A stretch of 64,000 nt of DNA, taken from Dichetophora obliterata (Eukaryota > Arthropoda > Insecta > Diptera > Sciomyzidae). The stretch is from contig OY986435.1 in the NCBI GenBank assembly GCA_963920525.1, forward strand, positions 223,560,399-223,624,398. Direction: 5' to 3'. Every line of letters starts with the position of its first letter. The first letter of the stretch is position 1. A model generated the notes under the pieces. That model was not told the origin of the DNA. It saw only the letters and a list, made by a program, of their open reading frames with translations, and ran no database searches. Shown piece by piece: positions 11,832-24,352 of the stretch. The position numbers and the translations under genes were made by a program.

Positions 11832-11900
11832 ATTTTCACATAAAGCTTTCAACTAATTGGAGTGAGTGCGATGGCTATTTTGCTATATGCGCGCCTTAGC

Positions 11901-14900
11901 TTGCTCACCTAGTTTTAGCAAAATAAAAATTTTAACACAAATTTGTTATAGTAGAATTATGATTTTATTCTAATTGAAATCTATTTTTATTATATCGGGA
12001 TGATCACCAGACCTTTAAATAACAATTGTTTAGTTTTTTGTTTTTTTTATTGCTTATTTATTCGGTTTTGTTTATTTTATATTTCTCCGCTTTTTTGTAC
12101 GTACACATTAGTTGAATTCGATGACTCACAAACAAAGGTTTTGCAATGTAAATAAAGGTTAGTAAAAGTAAATAATTGAAATTAGTAAAAATAATTACAT
12201 TTTTATTTGGACGGTGAGTTACTAATTTACATTTGTTTTAAATACATTTTTATTTATTTTTACTACAGGATTTTTTTGGGTGTACACTTTATGTTTCATA
12301 CATATGACATGCCCGTCAAAAATTACAAATGGTTTTTAGCTACATATAAATTTTTTAATTAGAACCTCTCTAATTTGGTATGTTTTTCCATTTGTACAAA
12401 ATGTCAGTTTAATAAAAAAATTTCAATTTTTTTTTTGTGAAAATGAAAAAAAAAGTAAATTTTATGATATTTATTCAATAAATTGATTTATAATGAATTT
12501 CTTTTTAGTTTGGATGGCCGAAGGTGGACAGTTTAGAGCTTTAAGGCTTACAAAAATTTCAAAAGCTGTTTTTATTTTCAAATGACAAATCAGATAGTGT
12601 GGAGAAATATGACAAACGTCAGAAGAGAAAGTTAAAATGCTTCTAGAGCAGGAGCAAAATTATCATTAATTTTATTCTAGTCAAGTGGCAGTCGATTTAT
12701 TAATTATTAATTTTGTAAAAGTATTTGCAGGCCATACAATTACAGCCGCTAAGATATTAAAAAAAAGAAACAGTTCATAATTGCTATGTAATTTCGTTTG
12801 TTTAAAGACTCAATTAAGTACATACATACATACATAGTGTGGAGAAAAAAGAAAAGAGATGTCTGACAAAAACTTAATTTTGACACACAGAGGAGATTTA
12901 GTATGTAATTTTTTGACATGTCATCTGTATGAAACATATAGTCTGGGGGCACCTTTAATGCTTTCGGGAGAAATATTTTTGGGTATTGGTAGCACTGGGG
13001 TGTTGTCACAAAAGTCTGGCAGCTATGACAATAATTTCGAATCAAGGTTGCATAAGTACGTACTTTCGTACCATTTTGGACACGTTTTTATTCTTCGCGT
13101 ACGAGGTACAACATTTTCCGTACTAGTACACTTTTATTATCATCGCTTTTCTGTGTGTTTTTCTTTTCTGTATATTTTTCTCTGGCCACACTCGTTTTTT
13201 TTTGGTTCGCATTATAGCGATTTGGCAGCACTTCTAGCATTTGGTTGTTTGTTTACGTATGAAGTGCAAACAAACAAAAAGTGCGAATCACATCTGTGGT
13301 GCGAATGGTACCAAGGTACCAATGGTACTCGCACCTATAAGCTTGTATGAAAGTTTCATATAAATCAGAGGGTACTAGTACGTCGGTACTTTTGCTTTAT
13401 GTTGGTATTCATAACAATTTGCCATGGCTTTATTTTTCAGTTTGTTTACAAATAATTCGACAAAAACAAAAGCTTTTGTTGATCCTTCCTTTGTTTTTTG
13501 TATAGCTTGGCATTGGTTGCATTTCGCTGTTTCAGTTTTTATTTCTGGTAAGAAAAAAAACCAAATTGAACTTTTATCTTCCCATTTGCTTTTGTGCAAG
13601 ATGTATCGTTTGTCCATCCTAGCACCTGAGAAATTTGTTGGAAATAATCTAATTGTGCTATTTTTGTAAACACTTTAGATAAATCACTTCAAAATATCAT
13701 TCATTTTTGCATCCTTTTACAGCTGAAATCAGTAAACTTTGTTTTGGACAGCAGCAGGGCTGAAAACACTTTATAAGGTGGGCTCAGACGATACTACATG
13801 TTGCCAAGCCTGGGTGTAAGACTGAATAACTAAAAATTAAGCTTTGCGTCTAAACGATCCCTTTTGTTGTTGAACCTCAGCTAAAAAATTTCGAATGGAC
13901 AGCAGGTATAGCGTTTTGGCATCAGTGGTGATAATAAATTAATTATTAGAGGATGAAGATCTTCTTTAAAGTTAACTGTTCCTAAACTAAGCTGCCAAAA
14001 GTGGTAGATATATGAAAAAACGATGTTGCCATGTCGTTATGTTAATGTTCTTAATCAACTAGGGCGAAATAAAAAGGGATGCTTTCTCATTGGGTTTGAG
14101 GTTGAAATAATGGTTGCTTTTTGCTTCTGTTGTGTAAATTATACCACAGTATAAAATTTTTCTAAGCGTATTGTTGTTGAAATTTATAATGAATTTTAAA
14201 TTCTGCCTTTCTTCTTATCAAATCTGTTCTGAAATTAATATTATGCATTAATAGACATTTGAAATTGCAAATGGTTGGCATTTAAATTAATGGAAAACAA
14301 TCAGCATTTTCTGTGAAACTTTAAGTTCTGTTTTTCTTCTTATCAAATTAATTCTGGAATGAATAAAAGAGGGATTTCATGTCAGCCAGCAAGTGTAGAG
14401 CAAATTTTCTAATTTGCTTTACATTGACATACAAAAAATAATTCCTAGGGCAAAAAAAAGGAACCGTTAGTTTGGATTGCAATTATAAGTGATCAATTAA
14501 AATTTCATAAGTTTGTTTATAAAAATGTCGAGAAAATGTGAAATAGTGAAATAGACTTGATTCAGATAAAAACAAACTAAAGAAAACAAAATAAAAGATT
14601 GACAGCTAAAAGAATTTTAAAAATGTTATCGATGTGTTTCTAACGCCTTTTTAAACACTTGCTTTTGTAATTGGATTCAGTTCTATTTGTTATACCAAAC
14701 TAAAACGGAGCGTAGTTTGAAATAAGTTTTTAATTCTCAGCTAAATGGCGAGAAAACCGTAAATCTATTTATAAAAATTTGTGATGCGAACATTTTAATA
14801 AATGAAAAATTCAATAATTTTTTGTTATAATGGGACATGGAGTGACAGAATTAATTTTTTATATATATGTATCTATTTAACAATGAAAAATGTTGTTGTT

Positions 14901-15944
14901 GTTTCGGCCTTCTGTCGTTTGTTGCTATTATAAATTGGGCTGTGGTCGTATAAAAATATAAACTCTTTTTTATTAACTTTATGATTTTTTATTATCCTAT
15001 TTTTCGATATTTGGCTCACTTTGTGGTCCTTCGTCAGGGCATGAAAGAATAACAAATTATTTCTTTAACACATATAAGAGATTATATAAAGCACAAATGA
15101 AAATCTTTACATAAAAAGTTTAAAAAAATAGTGAAACTAATAGCAAAGCTTAACAGATGGAATAAAATCACGATAAAACATTTGATATTAATATGAATTA
15201 TTTATAGGTATGTTCTGTTCTACGTTAAGTAGGATGAATGTTTTATAGGAAGGAAGAATAGGGAATTACAAAAAGGATATTTTGTCGTTCTACACAAGAA
15301 TTTTTTTACATATTTTGTAGCGATCTTTTTTTTTTGCTTGTCAAACTTGTATCTTTGTTTAGAAAATCCCCACATTTTCATTTTCTGTTTCGACCTTTTT
15401 ATATTTTTCATATATATTTTATTATTTTGAGAGTACTTTTTTATTTTCTGCCGATGCAACCCTGTTTCGAATTATTTTCTTTATGTAGTTTTTATTGACG
15501 TTTACGTGTTCTTTATTATTCTATAATGGTGGACACGAAAGCAAGCATTGAAAATAATAATCTCTTTGTTACGCGCAAATTTTCATTGTAAAATGGTAGT
15601 GACATATATATTTGCTTCGAAAACGTATTTAAAAGACCATATAATTGCTAAATAAAATTCGCGATAGAATGAATGAAAAGTGAAAACTCAGTTTTTTTTA
15701 CAAAAGTGCAAAAGTGGAGAAAAGAAAAAAATACGGAATGTGCAGAAACTAATATAAAGAACTAAAATAATTAAAAAAAAAGACAAAATACGACCTTTGA
15801 ACAGTTGCAATGCGTAGTGAAATGTAAAAATAAATAGAAAAGAAAAACAATTGTATTATCTATTATATCGTTTTAACGAAACATTCTGGCAAAAAGCAAA
15901 AAAAAAAAAAAAAATTCATTAAAATTTATTCAATTATTTTCGAG
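11901..15944. other. Gene-less stretch upstream of Atg13
   Basis: AT-rich with no supported gene. A cluster of GTAC motifs in both orientations (about 13050-13395) hints at another inverted-repeat element without clear ends. The last ~700 bases, A-rich and without a clear TATA box, must contain the Atg13 promoter and 5' leader. Confidence 0.4.
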
Positions 15945-17582
15945 ATGGCGTCAAATCGCATAAACGCCGCCGAAAAAGACTTGGAAAAATTCATTAAATT
16001 TCTGGCGCTGAAGTCAACGCAGGTCGTAGTGCAGTCTCGACTCGGGGAAAAAATCCAAACGCAGTGCAACCCACTCGCTTCGGGCAGCGACTGGTTCAAT
16101 ATGGTTATCCAAGATCATCCGGACGTCTATGCTGAAACGAAGAAGGCGCTAAATCTATCGCAAGGCGAAAGTATTTTGCAACGTTTGCCGCTGTCCGTCG
16201 AAATTTCGCTAAAGACAGTCGAGGGTGATCAAATGATACTCGAGGTGTGGTCACTCGACCTGCAACAGACTTTGCAGCAACAGCAAAGAGCTCAAGGAAC
16301 TGATAAAGTTGATGGAAAAGCTGATATCGAACATTCAGCTGCAGCAACTAACAACCAAAAAGCAGCCAACGGTGGTGCCGCCATTTCTAGCGAATACACT
16401 CTAAAAGCAGCTCACGCAATCTATAATCGCATGGGAATTTTGCTCAAGTCACTGATTTCCCTCACACGTGCCACACCTGCCTACAAGTTGTCGCGACGTC
16501 AGTCCATCGATTCGTATGGCATTTATTATCGCATCTACGTGGACAAACCGCAAATACACATGCTAGGTGACGGCTATAAGAATGTGAAGATCGGTCAGCT
16601 GAACACAATTGTTGGCACAATCTCCATGTCCGTAGCCTATCGCACCAAAATGACTATTACACCGACGTCACACCAGCCGGGTAAGGTTACCGAAGCCCAA
16701 ATTATGCTCAAGTCTGATCACTTTCGTCGCGATATTACACCACAGCAGGGCAATGTGCGCTTTCATCATATAAAAAAGGCTGCAGAACGTAAGATTATCG
16801 ACATTGAGAAACCTTTGCGACCGGGTGCATTTACAGATATATCCAAGCTGAAGCAGTACACCGAGGAAGACTTTATTTTGCCTGAAACTCCGCCGTTAGA
16901 CTGGCTGTTAAAGCGCACGCGTCACGAAAGTGGATGCAGTAGTGGTGGCAGCGGCTCCTTGGAGTCACTCAATCGCAAATCGGCCTCTCCCACTTCGCCG
17001 CTCGGTAATGGGCATCAACACAACATCAATAACAACGCGCAGGCTAACGTAACCAGCAACAACAACCCTAATATTAACAACAACGTTATCGCCTTCAAGA
17101 GTTTTGAAAATGAGGAAAACTTGAAATCGAATTCAAGCTTACAGTCGCCCATCAAGAGCCTGTTGGTAGCTGCTGTTCCTGCACCAGCGTCCTCTAGTGC
17201 AGCAGCGGCGCGTTCACGCAACGGTTCCACATCCACCCTCCCGCCAAACGATGAAGACAACCTGCTGAAAGAACTTAACTTTCCCTTCGCCTCACCTACA
17301 TCGCACGTCAATGATTTGGCCAAGTTCTATCGTGACTGCTATTATGCACCGCCACTGCTGGGTTTAAGCGTTCCCTGTGAGATAAGTGGCTTAGCGGAAG
17401 CAGGCAGTTGTGCAGCTGCAGCAAATGTGGCTGTAGCAGAGACAGCGGTCGATGATTTGTCAAAGCAGCTGGAGTTATTCGAAACTTCGCTCGAGGACTA
17501 TGACAAACTCGTGTCACAGTTAACGCTAACAACATCCTCATCGACGGAGAGTCGTAACAGCGCTCTGCAGATGAGCAACTAA
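15945..17582 (+). CDS. Atg13: Autophagy-related protein 13 (Atg13)
   Basis: A single open exon of 545 codons. Atg13 is the regulatory subunit of the Atg1/ULK kinase complex with Fip200 and Atg101; it acts at the phagophore assembly site and is controlled by TOR phosphorylation. The N-terminal HORMA domain covers about residues 12-235 (LEKFIKFLALKSTQVVVQSR, then YRIYVDKPQIHMLGDGYKNV, and GTISMSVAYRTKM). It is interrupted by a Gln/Ala/Asn-rich insert at about 106-150. Residues about 320-440 are low-complexity Ser/Asn/Ala and Ser-Pro rich, as expected for the disordered tail. The conserved C-terminal Atg1-binding region is present: NDLAKFYRDCYYAPPLLGLS (about 456-475) and DDLSKQLELFETSLEDYDKL (about 503-522). 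The ATG at 15945 follows an A-rich leader and gives the family N-terminus. The exon is clearly richer in GC than its flanks. Upstream non-coding exons cannot be excluded. Confidence 0.95.
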   Translation: MASNRINAAEKDLEKFIKFLALKSTQVVVQSRLGEKIQTQCNPLASGSDWFNMVIQDHPDVYAETKKALNLSQGESILQRLPLSVEISLKTVEGDQMILEVWSLDLQQTLQQQQRAQGTDKVDGKADIEHSAAATNNQKAANGGAAISSEYTLKAAHAIYNRMGILLKSLISLTRATPAYKLSRRQSIDSYGIYYRIYVDKPQIHMLGDGYKNVKIGQLNTIVGTISMSVAYRTKMTITPTSHQPGKVTEAQIMLKSDHFRRDITPQQGNVRFHHIKKAAERKIIDIEKPLRPGAFTDISKLKQYTEEDFILPETPPLDWLLKRTRHESGCSSGGSGSLESLNRKSASPTSPLGNGHQHNINNNAQANVTSNNNPNINNNVIAFKSFENEENLKSNSSLQSPIKSLLVAAVPAPASSSAAAARSRNGSTSTLPPNDEDNLLKELNFPFASPTSHVNDLAKFYRDCYYAPPLLGLSVPCEISGLAEAGSCAAAANVAVAETAVDDLSKQLELFETSLEDYDKLVSQLTLTTSSSTESRNSALQMSN

Positions 17583-20500
17583 GCTGGCTGAGCACGAAGA
17601 GTCTGATGGTGATGATGATGATGAATGAAGTCTGATGTGAGCCATTTCTTATGTTATTTGGTTTTGTTGGCTATTAAGATAGGGAATTTTTGTTGACTTG
17701 TATCTAAGCTATTATTGATTGTGTGTTATTTTTTTCGGAACCAGTCTCTTCTATAAAAGCTGTAATGACGTTAAAAAAACATTTCTTTAGTCATCGTTAA
17801 AAAAGAACGCATTAACAAATTTGTTTGTCTTTATTTATTTATAATTAAAAAAATTGTGCTGCGATGTGCCCGATGTTTAGCTAGTTTGAAAAAGTTGCTA
17901 ATTTATACATATGTCGGAAATTGGGCTCGGAATCGAACTGTGTTACATGTTATAAAAATCAAACTGATGCATATTAATTGCACCACAAATGTTTTTTTAC
18001 TGAAAATCAAATAGAGTTTCGATATAAACTGCTCGTGTACATATCGCTAAATAGATAAATAGATAAATAGATAAAAAAACTAAAATTTACCGTTGTTATT
18101 TTCAAAGTTACAGAAAGCAAGCAAGATTTTGTCTGCAAATACAAATTTCGTTATGCGTCAACGTGACTGAAGCCTTCAATTGTGAAAATTTATGCCATAA
18201 TGTTTGTTTAAATTATTTTAATTTTCGTCATTTACATTTATATTATATACCGTATATTTTAATATCACCGATTTATTGCTCATTGTTGCAAGTTGTTGAT
18301 AAGAGTTTAAAGCAAACTAGGCGATATTCTATTCAGAGCATAAAATGAAAACATGATGAAATGGCTATTTTTTCCCTTAATGTTAATATGTATGTTAATG
18401 AAAATATTTAGAATGATTATTTATAAAATTAGTTAGTCCTAAGCAAGTTATGCATATATTGTTACACTTTAAATTATATGGCTACATACGCATACTTATT
18501 TTTAGGTTAAAGCTATTAAATATAAACTGAACTTAATGTTTACTTAAGCGAAATTAAATTGATAAAGAATACATTAGTATATGTTTCATAGTTTATATTA
18601 AAAAAAAACAACATAAATACTCTAAGGCTAAGTTTGTAATATTCAATCATAATATTAATAATTGTAATATATTATATATCAAAATTCTAAAATATTTTAT
18701 TAAAAAATTACACGATTTATTCTAATCATATATGACTTCTAATTAGCTAAATAAATGATGCTCTCAACAAGCAATAAAAACATAAACATATATTTTTTTA
18801 CTATACAACCAAAAATAAATATATAAACTTATGTAAGTACATCTTTGTTAAATCAGCGTTAAAGCTTATTACCAATGTAAAACAAAATACCAGTGAGCAT
18901 ATGCAAAAAAAAAAAATCTTAACACTTCTTACGGATTGGCTGATGTTTTTGTATTTAAAAAGACCTGTTACTTGTCAACTTTTATTTATTTGCAAAACAT
19001 AAACATTTTAATAGCGAAACATTTTTACGACTATGAAACACTTAGAATAATTTCTGTAAATAAATGCTATAAAAACTTCAATATGCAGTAGTCTTAAACA
19101 GTTTTAACAATACGTATAATATATAGGATTTTACTTCATTTTACCGCTATAACAGAATTACTAATTAAGAAAAGACAAAAACAAACTAAACAAAAAATGC
19201 AACACAAATCAAACAAAAACGAACCATAAAATTGTAAACAAAACTATTGTTCCTTATATATAGAAATATGAAAACCATTAAAAAATGGCATAAACTTTGA
19301 AGCGGTCCGGCAACAAACAGGTCGAAAAACTTATACCATTGAAGAAGGCATATTAAAAAAGCAAAACACTTTATCGGTCGCAATAACGCGTTGTTGCAAC
19401 GTAGCTAGTTCATAAAATCGATATAGTTACTCAATAGAATTACAAAAGAAAGAATCGATAATATATAAACAATAACTGCAAACAAAATAAACGCGAAATG
19501 TTCGCAAATAACAAAACAATTATGGAATTCACAAACGAATTTTAATCGAATAACAAACAGTTGATAATGTTTATTAAGATTGGCCTTAACTTTTCTCTAG
19601 CTGCTCAAAATTGAGACAATTCTGAGATATTACTTTAGACCATGAGTTTACAACAAATTTTTGTCATCAGAATTATTAGCTCATTTTACATTTTACAAAG
19701 GATTTTATTGATTTAACAACATTTTGCTTGTTGTTTTCTTGTTTGCGTATCTTTTTGCTTAAGTCTAAAGTTAAATTTTTAATTAAAATTTTTTTAAATC
19801 GCTTTTGTGCCATTGTTTGTGGGCACTGCCATTTATTTGAATGATATGCAGCAAAGTGGCTTGTTTTAAATTTTGTTTTTGTTATGTTACCAAGAGTCGA
19901 TCGACCTGTTTTTTTTTTGCATACGAATAAATAAAAGCCAATTTGAAAAGTAAAGCTGTAGCGTCAATAATTTTAATGAAAGCAAATTTTATTACTATTT
20001 TGTTGCATTGTGCTAAAAAGAACATATAAACGAAAAGAGTATATCTATGTATTTCATATATGTACATAGTAAAATCCTATACGAGTGTAGATATAAGTTT
20101 TGTTATTCATTAACTTTGTAAATAAATGCATACATAAATAGCTACACAATACAGATACGATTAATATATTTATAAACATATTATCTAAATACAACAAAAT
20201 AAAATATGTACTATTTAAAATTATAGCGCCAAAAGAATGAAAAATAAAAAATAAAATAAGAGATAAAGTCACAAAATACGCCGCTTTGAGTGCTTTGTGC
20301 GGCTGAAAGCAGCTGCCAGCTGAGTTTATTTGCTTAGCACAATACAACACAGCACAATATAAATACCGCAACAACAACAACAAACAAATAGCTGGATCAG
20401 AGAAAAAAAAAACAACAAGTACTACTAAAAAGCGAGTACTTTTTGTAATTGTTGCATCCTTTGAATGATTTATAAATAGATTTGGTATTAGTTTTGGCGC

Positions 20501-21911
20501 CCAGTCATTGTTGTTGTTGTTGGTGGTGTTGCTATCTAGCTGACAAGTATAGTAGAAATAGCAGCAGCAGCTTGTTTTACTTGTTTGCAGCTGCTCTTTC
20601 GTGCGTTTGCGTGGGCGTTGCGTCTGTTATCGCCAACATGTTGCAATGCAACAAAAATTTTTTTTGTTATTTTAAAAAATCTACTTTTTCTCTTTGATTT
20701 GCATTAATTTTATCATGGAAATTTTATACATATATATATATACATATATACACATATAACAACATATAAGCATGCATTAAACATGTATTTATTTCTAGTT
20801 AAATTCAAATGTTTAAAGAATTCTTATAATTTATTTAAACTTTTTATTCATAAGCATATTAACAAATCAATTAAATTTTACGAAAGAAATAAAATTTAAT
20901 ATAAACGTTATACATATTTGCGTTGTGATCTTATTTCCTTGTTTGTTTGTTTATCTGTCAATCCAACGGGGCGTCGACATTCGTCTTCGGAATTTACTAG
21001 TGATAATAATATTGTTTCATGATCTTTGCGAGTTTTTGTTTTTTCCTTCTCAGTGTATTGTTTTTTCCTTCTGGAATACACCTTCGAATTTGGATTTTTA
21101 TTTTTAAATTTATGGTTTCTGTAAAAGGTGAGAATCACTATAAATTTAGTTTCTCTCTTGTGTTGATGGCTTTTTTTTTGTGAGCCACACCTCTGTTTGG
21201 CATTTATTAATTGTATTGGCAATGTGATTCTTACGTCTATGGATAATAAATATATTTTGAATTATTAAGCAATTTCTTCAAACCGTCACCTTAAATTCAA
21301 CAACACTTTTGATGTACAGGATAAGTAAAAAAGACACAGTTTCGAGAGTATCGTAAGTATATTATTCCTTTTTATTTATATCTTTCAAAACTATTTTAAA
21401 GCATTTCATCTTCTACATTAAAATTATTTAAAAACAACTTTGTTTTGTATAATAATTTTTTGTTTGATATTTTAAGCAATGAATTTGTTGTTCTTGTTTA
21501 TTTTTATGCAGGTTAAACTTTAATGCAACTCAAAGTTTTGTTTAATAAATAGAAATGTTTAGTAACGCATGCGTAAACCTGCGTAGTAGTAGTACATTAC
21601 TGGCTCTGTAGCTACTGGTAATATTGAGCCCGGCATGTCGGTATCCCGGTCATTTAGAGTTCTTCGCCGGGACTTAGCGAAGAAAAACCCGGGATCTCAA
21701 GTCTAAAAAAATGAAATCAAACAACTTAAACTTAAAGTCTGCACCTTAGATATAAAACGAAAGCAAAAATTTATGTTCCTTGCAGTCTCATTCTGTTCTT
21801 TGTTCTTTGAAGTCCTTTGAAGTTAAACTTTTTTTTCTCATTAAAAATTGTCATGGTTGTTTTCGAAGAATTTGTCTGTAATGGGTCTGGCTAAAATTTT
21901 GCCGAACATAA
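17583..21911. other. Atg13 3' flank and AT-rich intergenic DNA
   Basis: No ORF with coding character. Several AATAAA hexamers (for example about 18749, 18773 and 18813) could serve as poly(A) signals for Atg13; I cannot choose among them. A short AAATAGAT array lies at 18049-18077. A hairpin with 8-bp arms (TTCTTCGC/GCGAAGAA, 21660-21684) sits in a small GC-richer patch. Confidence 0.45.
18049..18077. repeat. (AAATAGAT)n microsatellite
   Basis: About 3.5 copies of an 8-bp unit in the Atg13 3' flank. Confidence 0.8.
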
Positions 21912-21913
21912 TA

Positions 21914-23924
21914 CAGTGGACTCGGGGTAACGTGAACTAATTTTTGCAACGCCGATTCACAAAATCCAAATTGTTCATACTATCAAGATTCTGTTTTTTT
22001 TTCTTATGTGAATGCATACATTGTTTTGTTTTATTTTTATTGCAAAGAAAGAAAGAAAGAAAGTCGTTAACTTTGCTGTCCCAAGAAGGCTTTGGAGGAC
22101 AAGAATATTCGAGTAGTCTGCAGTGTTTTGTTCGGCCCATTTTATGCATTTATCAAAAGCTTGAATGGTTTCATTATGGCTTACATTATTAATAACCTCA
22201 TCGCATGTTGACGAATCGCTGTCGTCATCGTTATCAGATATAGCAATTTCCTCTGGTTCATCAGGAAGTTTTATGTCATTATCGATCATATTTCATTGTT
22301 TGATGTCTGTTCTAGAGAAAGTTTTCTAAAAAATAAAATCAGTTAATTATCGAAAATATGTACCAAACATAAGTTGAACGATAGACTTCCATCAGGAATT
22401 AAAATTTCTAGCAAACTCTCTAAGTTGTCAGCCAATTTGTTTTGTAATAAATGATTTTGAAGTGTACTTAAAGGAATAATGTCTTCATCATCGCTGTCTT
22501 AAGGCCCCATTAAACTGGTATGTTCCAAAATGGGCCTCCAGAATTTCTGTATTACATCAGATTTCAATTGGTCCCAGGACCTTATTAACAAAGAGATTGC
22601 ATCTTTAAGAACTGGGTTACGTCTCCTCTTGCAACAGCCATGCCAAAAAGATTCTTTCTGTAATTAAGCTTAGTAAGGCGAATGACGTTCTGGTCCATTG
22701 GTTGGATTATCGGCGTAACGTTTGGTGGCATATATACGACGTATATGGAACCATCATCTGTTCTTAGAATATCCTGCAATGGATGGAAAGGGGCATTATC
22801 TAGAAGCAAAACAGCGTTTGTTGGTAAACCTTCTTGAATAAGAAACTTTTTTACCTGCAAATTAATTTTTATAATTTTTGACACTCCATAAAGCAGCATT
22901 ATGTGTAGCATTTATATACCTGAGGCCACAAATCGTATGTGAAACCAATCTTTGAAAATATCTGCAGTCATGCAGGCATTTTTTGAACATTATAATCCAC
23001 CGGGATAGCGTATGACTTGAAGCAACGCTCCTTTTTTGCGTGCCCTATGACTAAAAGCATGACCTTATGACGTCCAGTAGCATTTGTGCATGCCAAAAAC
23101 GTAACTCTAGATATTTCTGCTTTTCTAGCAGGGGGAGTTTTTTCAGCGCTTGAAACATACGTTTTATACGGCAGCATATTCCAAAAAAGACCTGATTCGT
23201 CCGCGATATAAATCTGATCTCCACATAGCTGAAGCTCTTTTATTGTGTTGCTTAAACGTTTTAGAAATGGTTCAACGCTTTTTTTCTGCATATTTTTAAG
23301 AGTCGTATACCAAAACGCGATTTGAAACCAGCCAGCCACCCATCACTGGCAGTAAAGCCTCCTTTTTCCTAAGACACCACTGACGAGTAATCCTTTTTGT
23401 CGTTGCTTTACAAACCAGCTGTAAAGAGCTCTTTCCATCCGAGGACAGTTCCCTTTCTTTAGAGTTTTTCTTTTTAGTGAACCACTTTGGCGTTCTGACA
23501 CAGCCTTGACAGTTTTCTGCTTTTTTTATTAAATGCACATATCGTTGATTTGGCGACACAATATTGGTATGCCAAATATGAAACTCCTGCACCTTTTTTA
23601 ATTTTTTCAATTGTGTAAATTCAAAACAATTTACAATTCACAAATGAAGCAAAACTGATTAGAAACAAAGCATGCGTTATTTTTAAACTGCCAAAAATTA
23701 CAAGGAAAAATTAAGCAAACACAATTCTACAGCAGATGTGTACTACAAACTTGATTAATAGTTATTTTTTCTGTTGCTTTTACATGTTTTTAATTTAATT
23801 TTAATGTTCACGTTACACAGATTTTCAAACGTTCACGCTATAGAGTAGTCAATATAAAAAATAGACCGTTCACCCGAGCGGGGTGTTCACGTCAGCCTAT
23901 GTTCACCCCAGCCCGAGTCTACTG
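21914..23924 (-). mobile_element. Tigger/pogo-type DNA transposon, decayed
   Basis: The ends are CAGTGGACTCGGG at 21914 and, inverted, CAGTAGACTCGGG at 23924, with TA outside each (21912-21913 and 23925-23926). CAGT termini and a TA duplication are the pogo/Tigger pattern. Further GTGAAC-type motifs repeat inside both ends. The length is 2011 bp. It contains a broken minus-strand transposase. Confidence 0.85.
22070..23610 (-). pseudogene. Tigger/jerky-type DDE transposase remnant
   Basis: The transposase is spread over at least three frames. Reading from 23610 down: a decayed helix-turn-helix region; FLKRL...LCGDQIYIADESGLFW (first catalytic Asp, about 23195); GRHKVMLLVIGHAKK; a gap with a stop near 22915; LLLDNAPFHP (second Asp, about 22795); PPNVTPIIQPMDQNVIRLTK (third Asp, about 22690); then KFWRPIL and a C-terminal AFDKCIKWAEQ near 22110. 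This matches the CENP-B/jerky/Tigger class. Stops and frameshifts mean it is not functional. Confidence 0.85.
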
Positions 23925-23926
23925 TA

Positions 23927-24349
23927 CAAAAAAATATAATACTGCGCAAAGTATCATTTAAAAAAGGAAAATGTCTGGCGAAGCAAAAACTCGTTTCATT
24001 TCTATGGTGCATTTCGACAAACTATCGAACACCAATGAATAATGAAATAAATGAAGAAGCAACTAGAACAGATGGCAACCCTTGATAGAGTTGATGGCGG
24101 TGAATCTATAAATAGCCTACTGCTGTGAAATGTCATATGATTAGCAGCCATACAATTCATAAGAATGAATTCCAAAATCTGCACATTCATATGCTAGTTT
24201 AAACATTGAGTTGATCACAGCTTAATCACTCAAAGACTACTGAAGAGGAAAATGTAGGGATTTCCGAAACAGACTGTCTAGTCCAGCTAAGTGATTGACT
24301 CTATACAGAGTTGTTGTTGTTGTTGCCTTCTTGAAAACTTACTTTGATC
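23927..24349. other. Intergenic DNA
   Basis: Nothing recognised apart from a short GTT run near 24310. Confidence 0.4.
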
Positions 24350-24352
24350 TAA

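Larger units (their letters stand above)
7641..11900 (-). mobile_element. CR1-type non-LTR retrotransposon
   Basis: A nearly full-length LINE on the minus strand. Its order is ORF1 (PHD finger, linker, zinc knuckles), ORF2 (endonuclease and reverse transcriptase), a 3' UTR of about 250 bp and a tail seen on the plus strand as a run of about 22 T (7640-7662). The 5' boundary near 11900 is uncertain, and I could not find a convincing target-site duplication. PHD-bearing ORF1 and an HNTR-type C-terminus of ORF2 suggest the CR1 group of the Jockey superfamily. A pure poly(A) tail is more Jockey-like, so the clade call is tentative. Confidence 0.8.

Noticed and set aside
12859..13350. 163-residue frame on the plus strand
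   Set aside because: No family resemblance, Phe/Ser/Cys-rich like chance frames in T-rich DNA, and GTAC repeats inside it suggest transposon sequence.
16105..17595. Minus-strand frames opposite Atg13
   Set aside because: Shadows of the real coding strand; no resemblance to proteins.
17921..17950. GGAATCGAACTGTG resembling a tRNA T-loop
   Set aside because: No matching acceptor, D-arm or anticodon stem around it.
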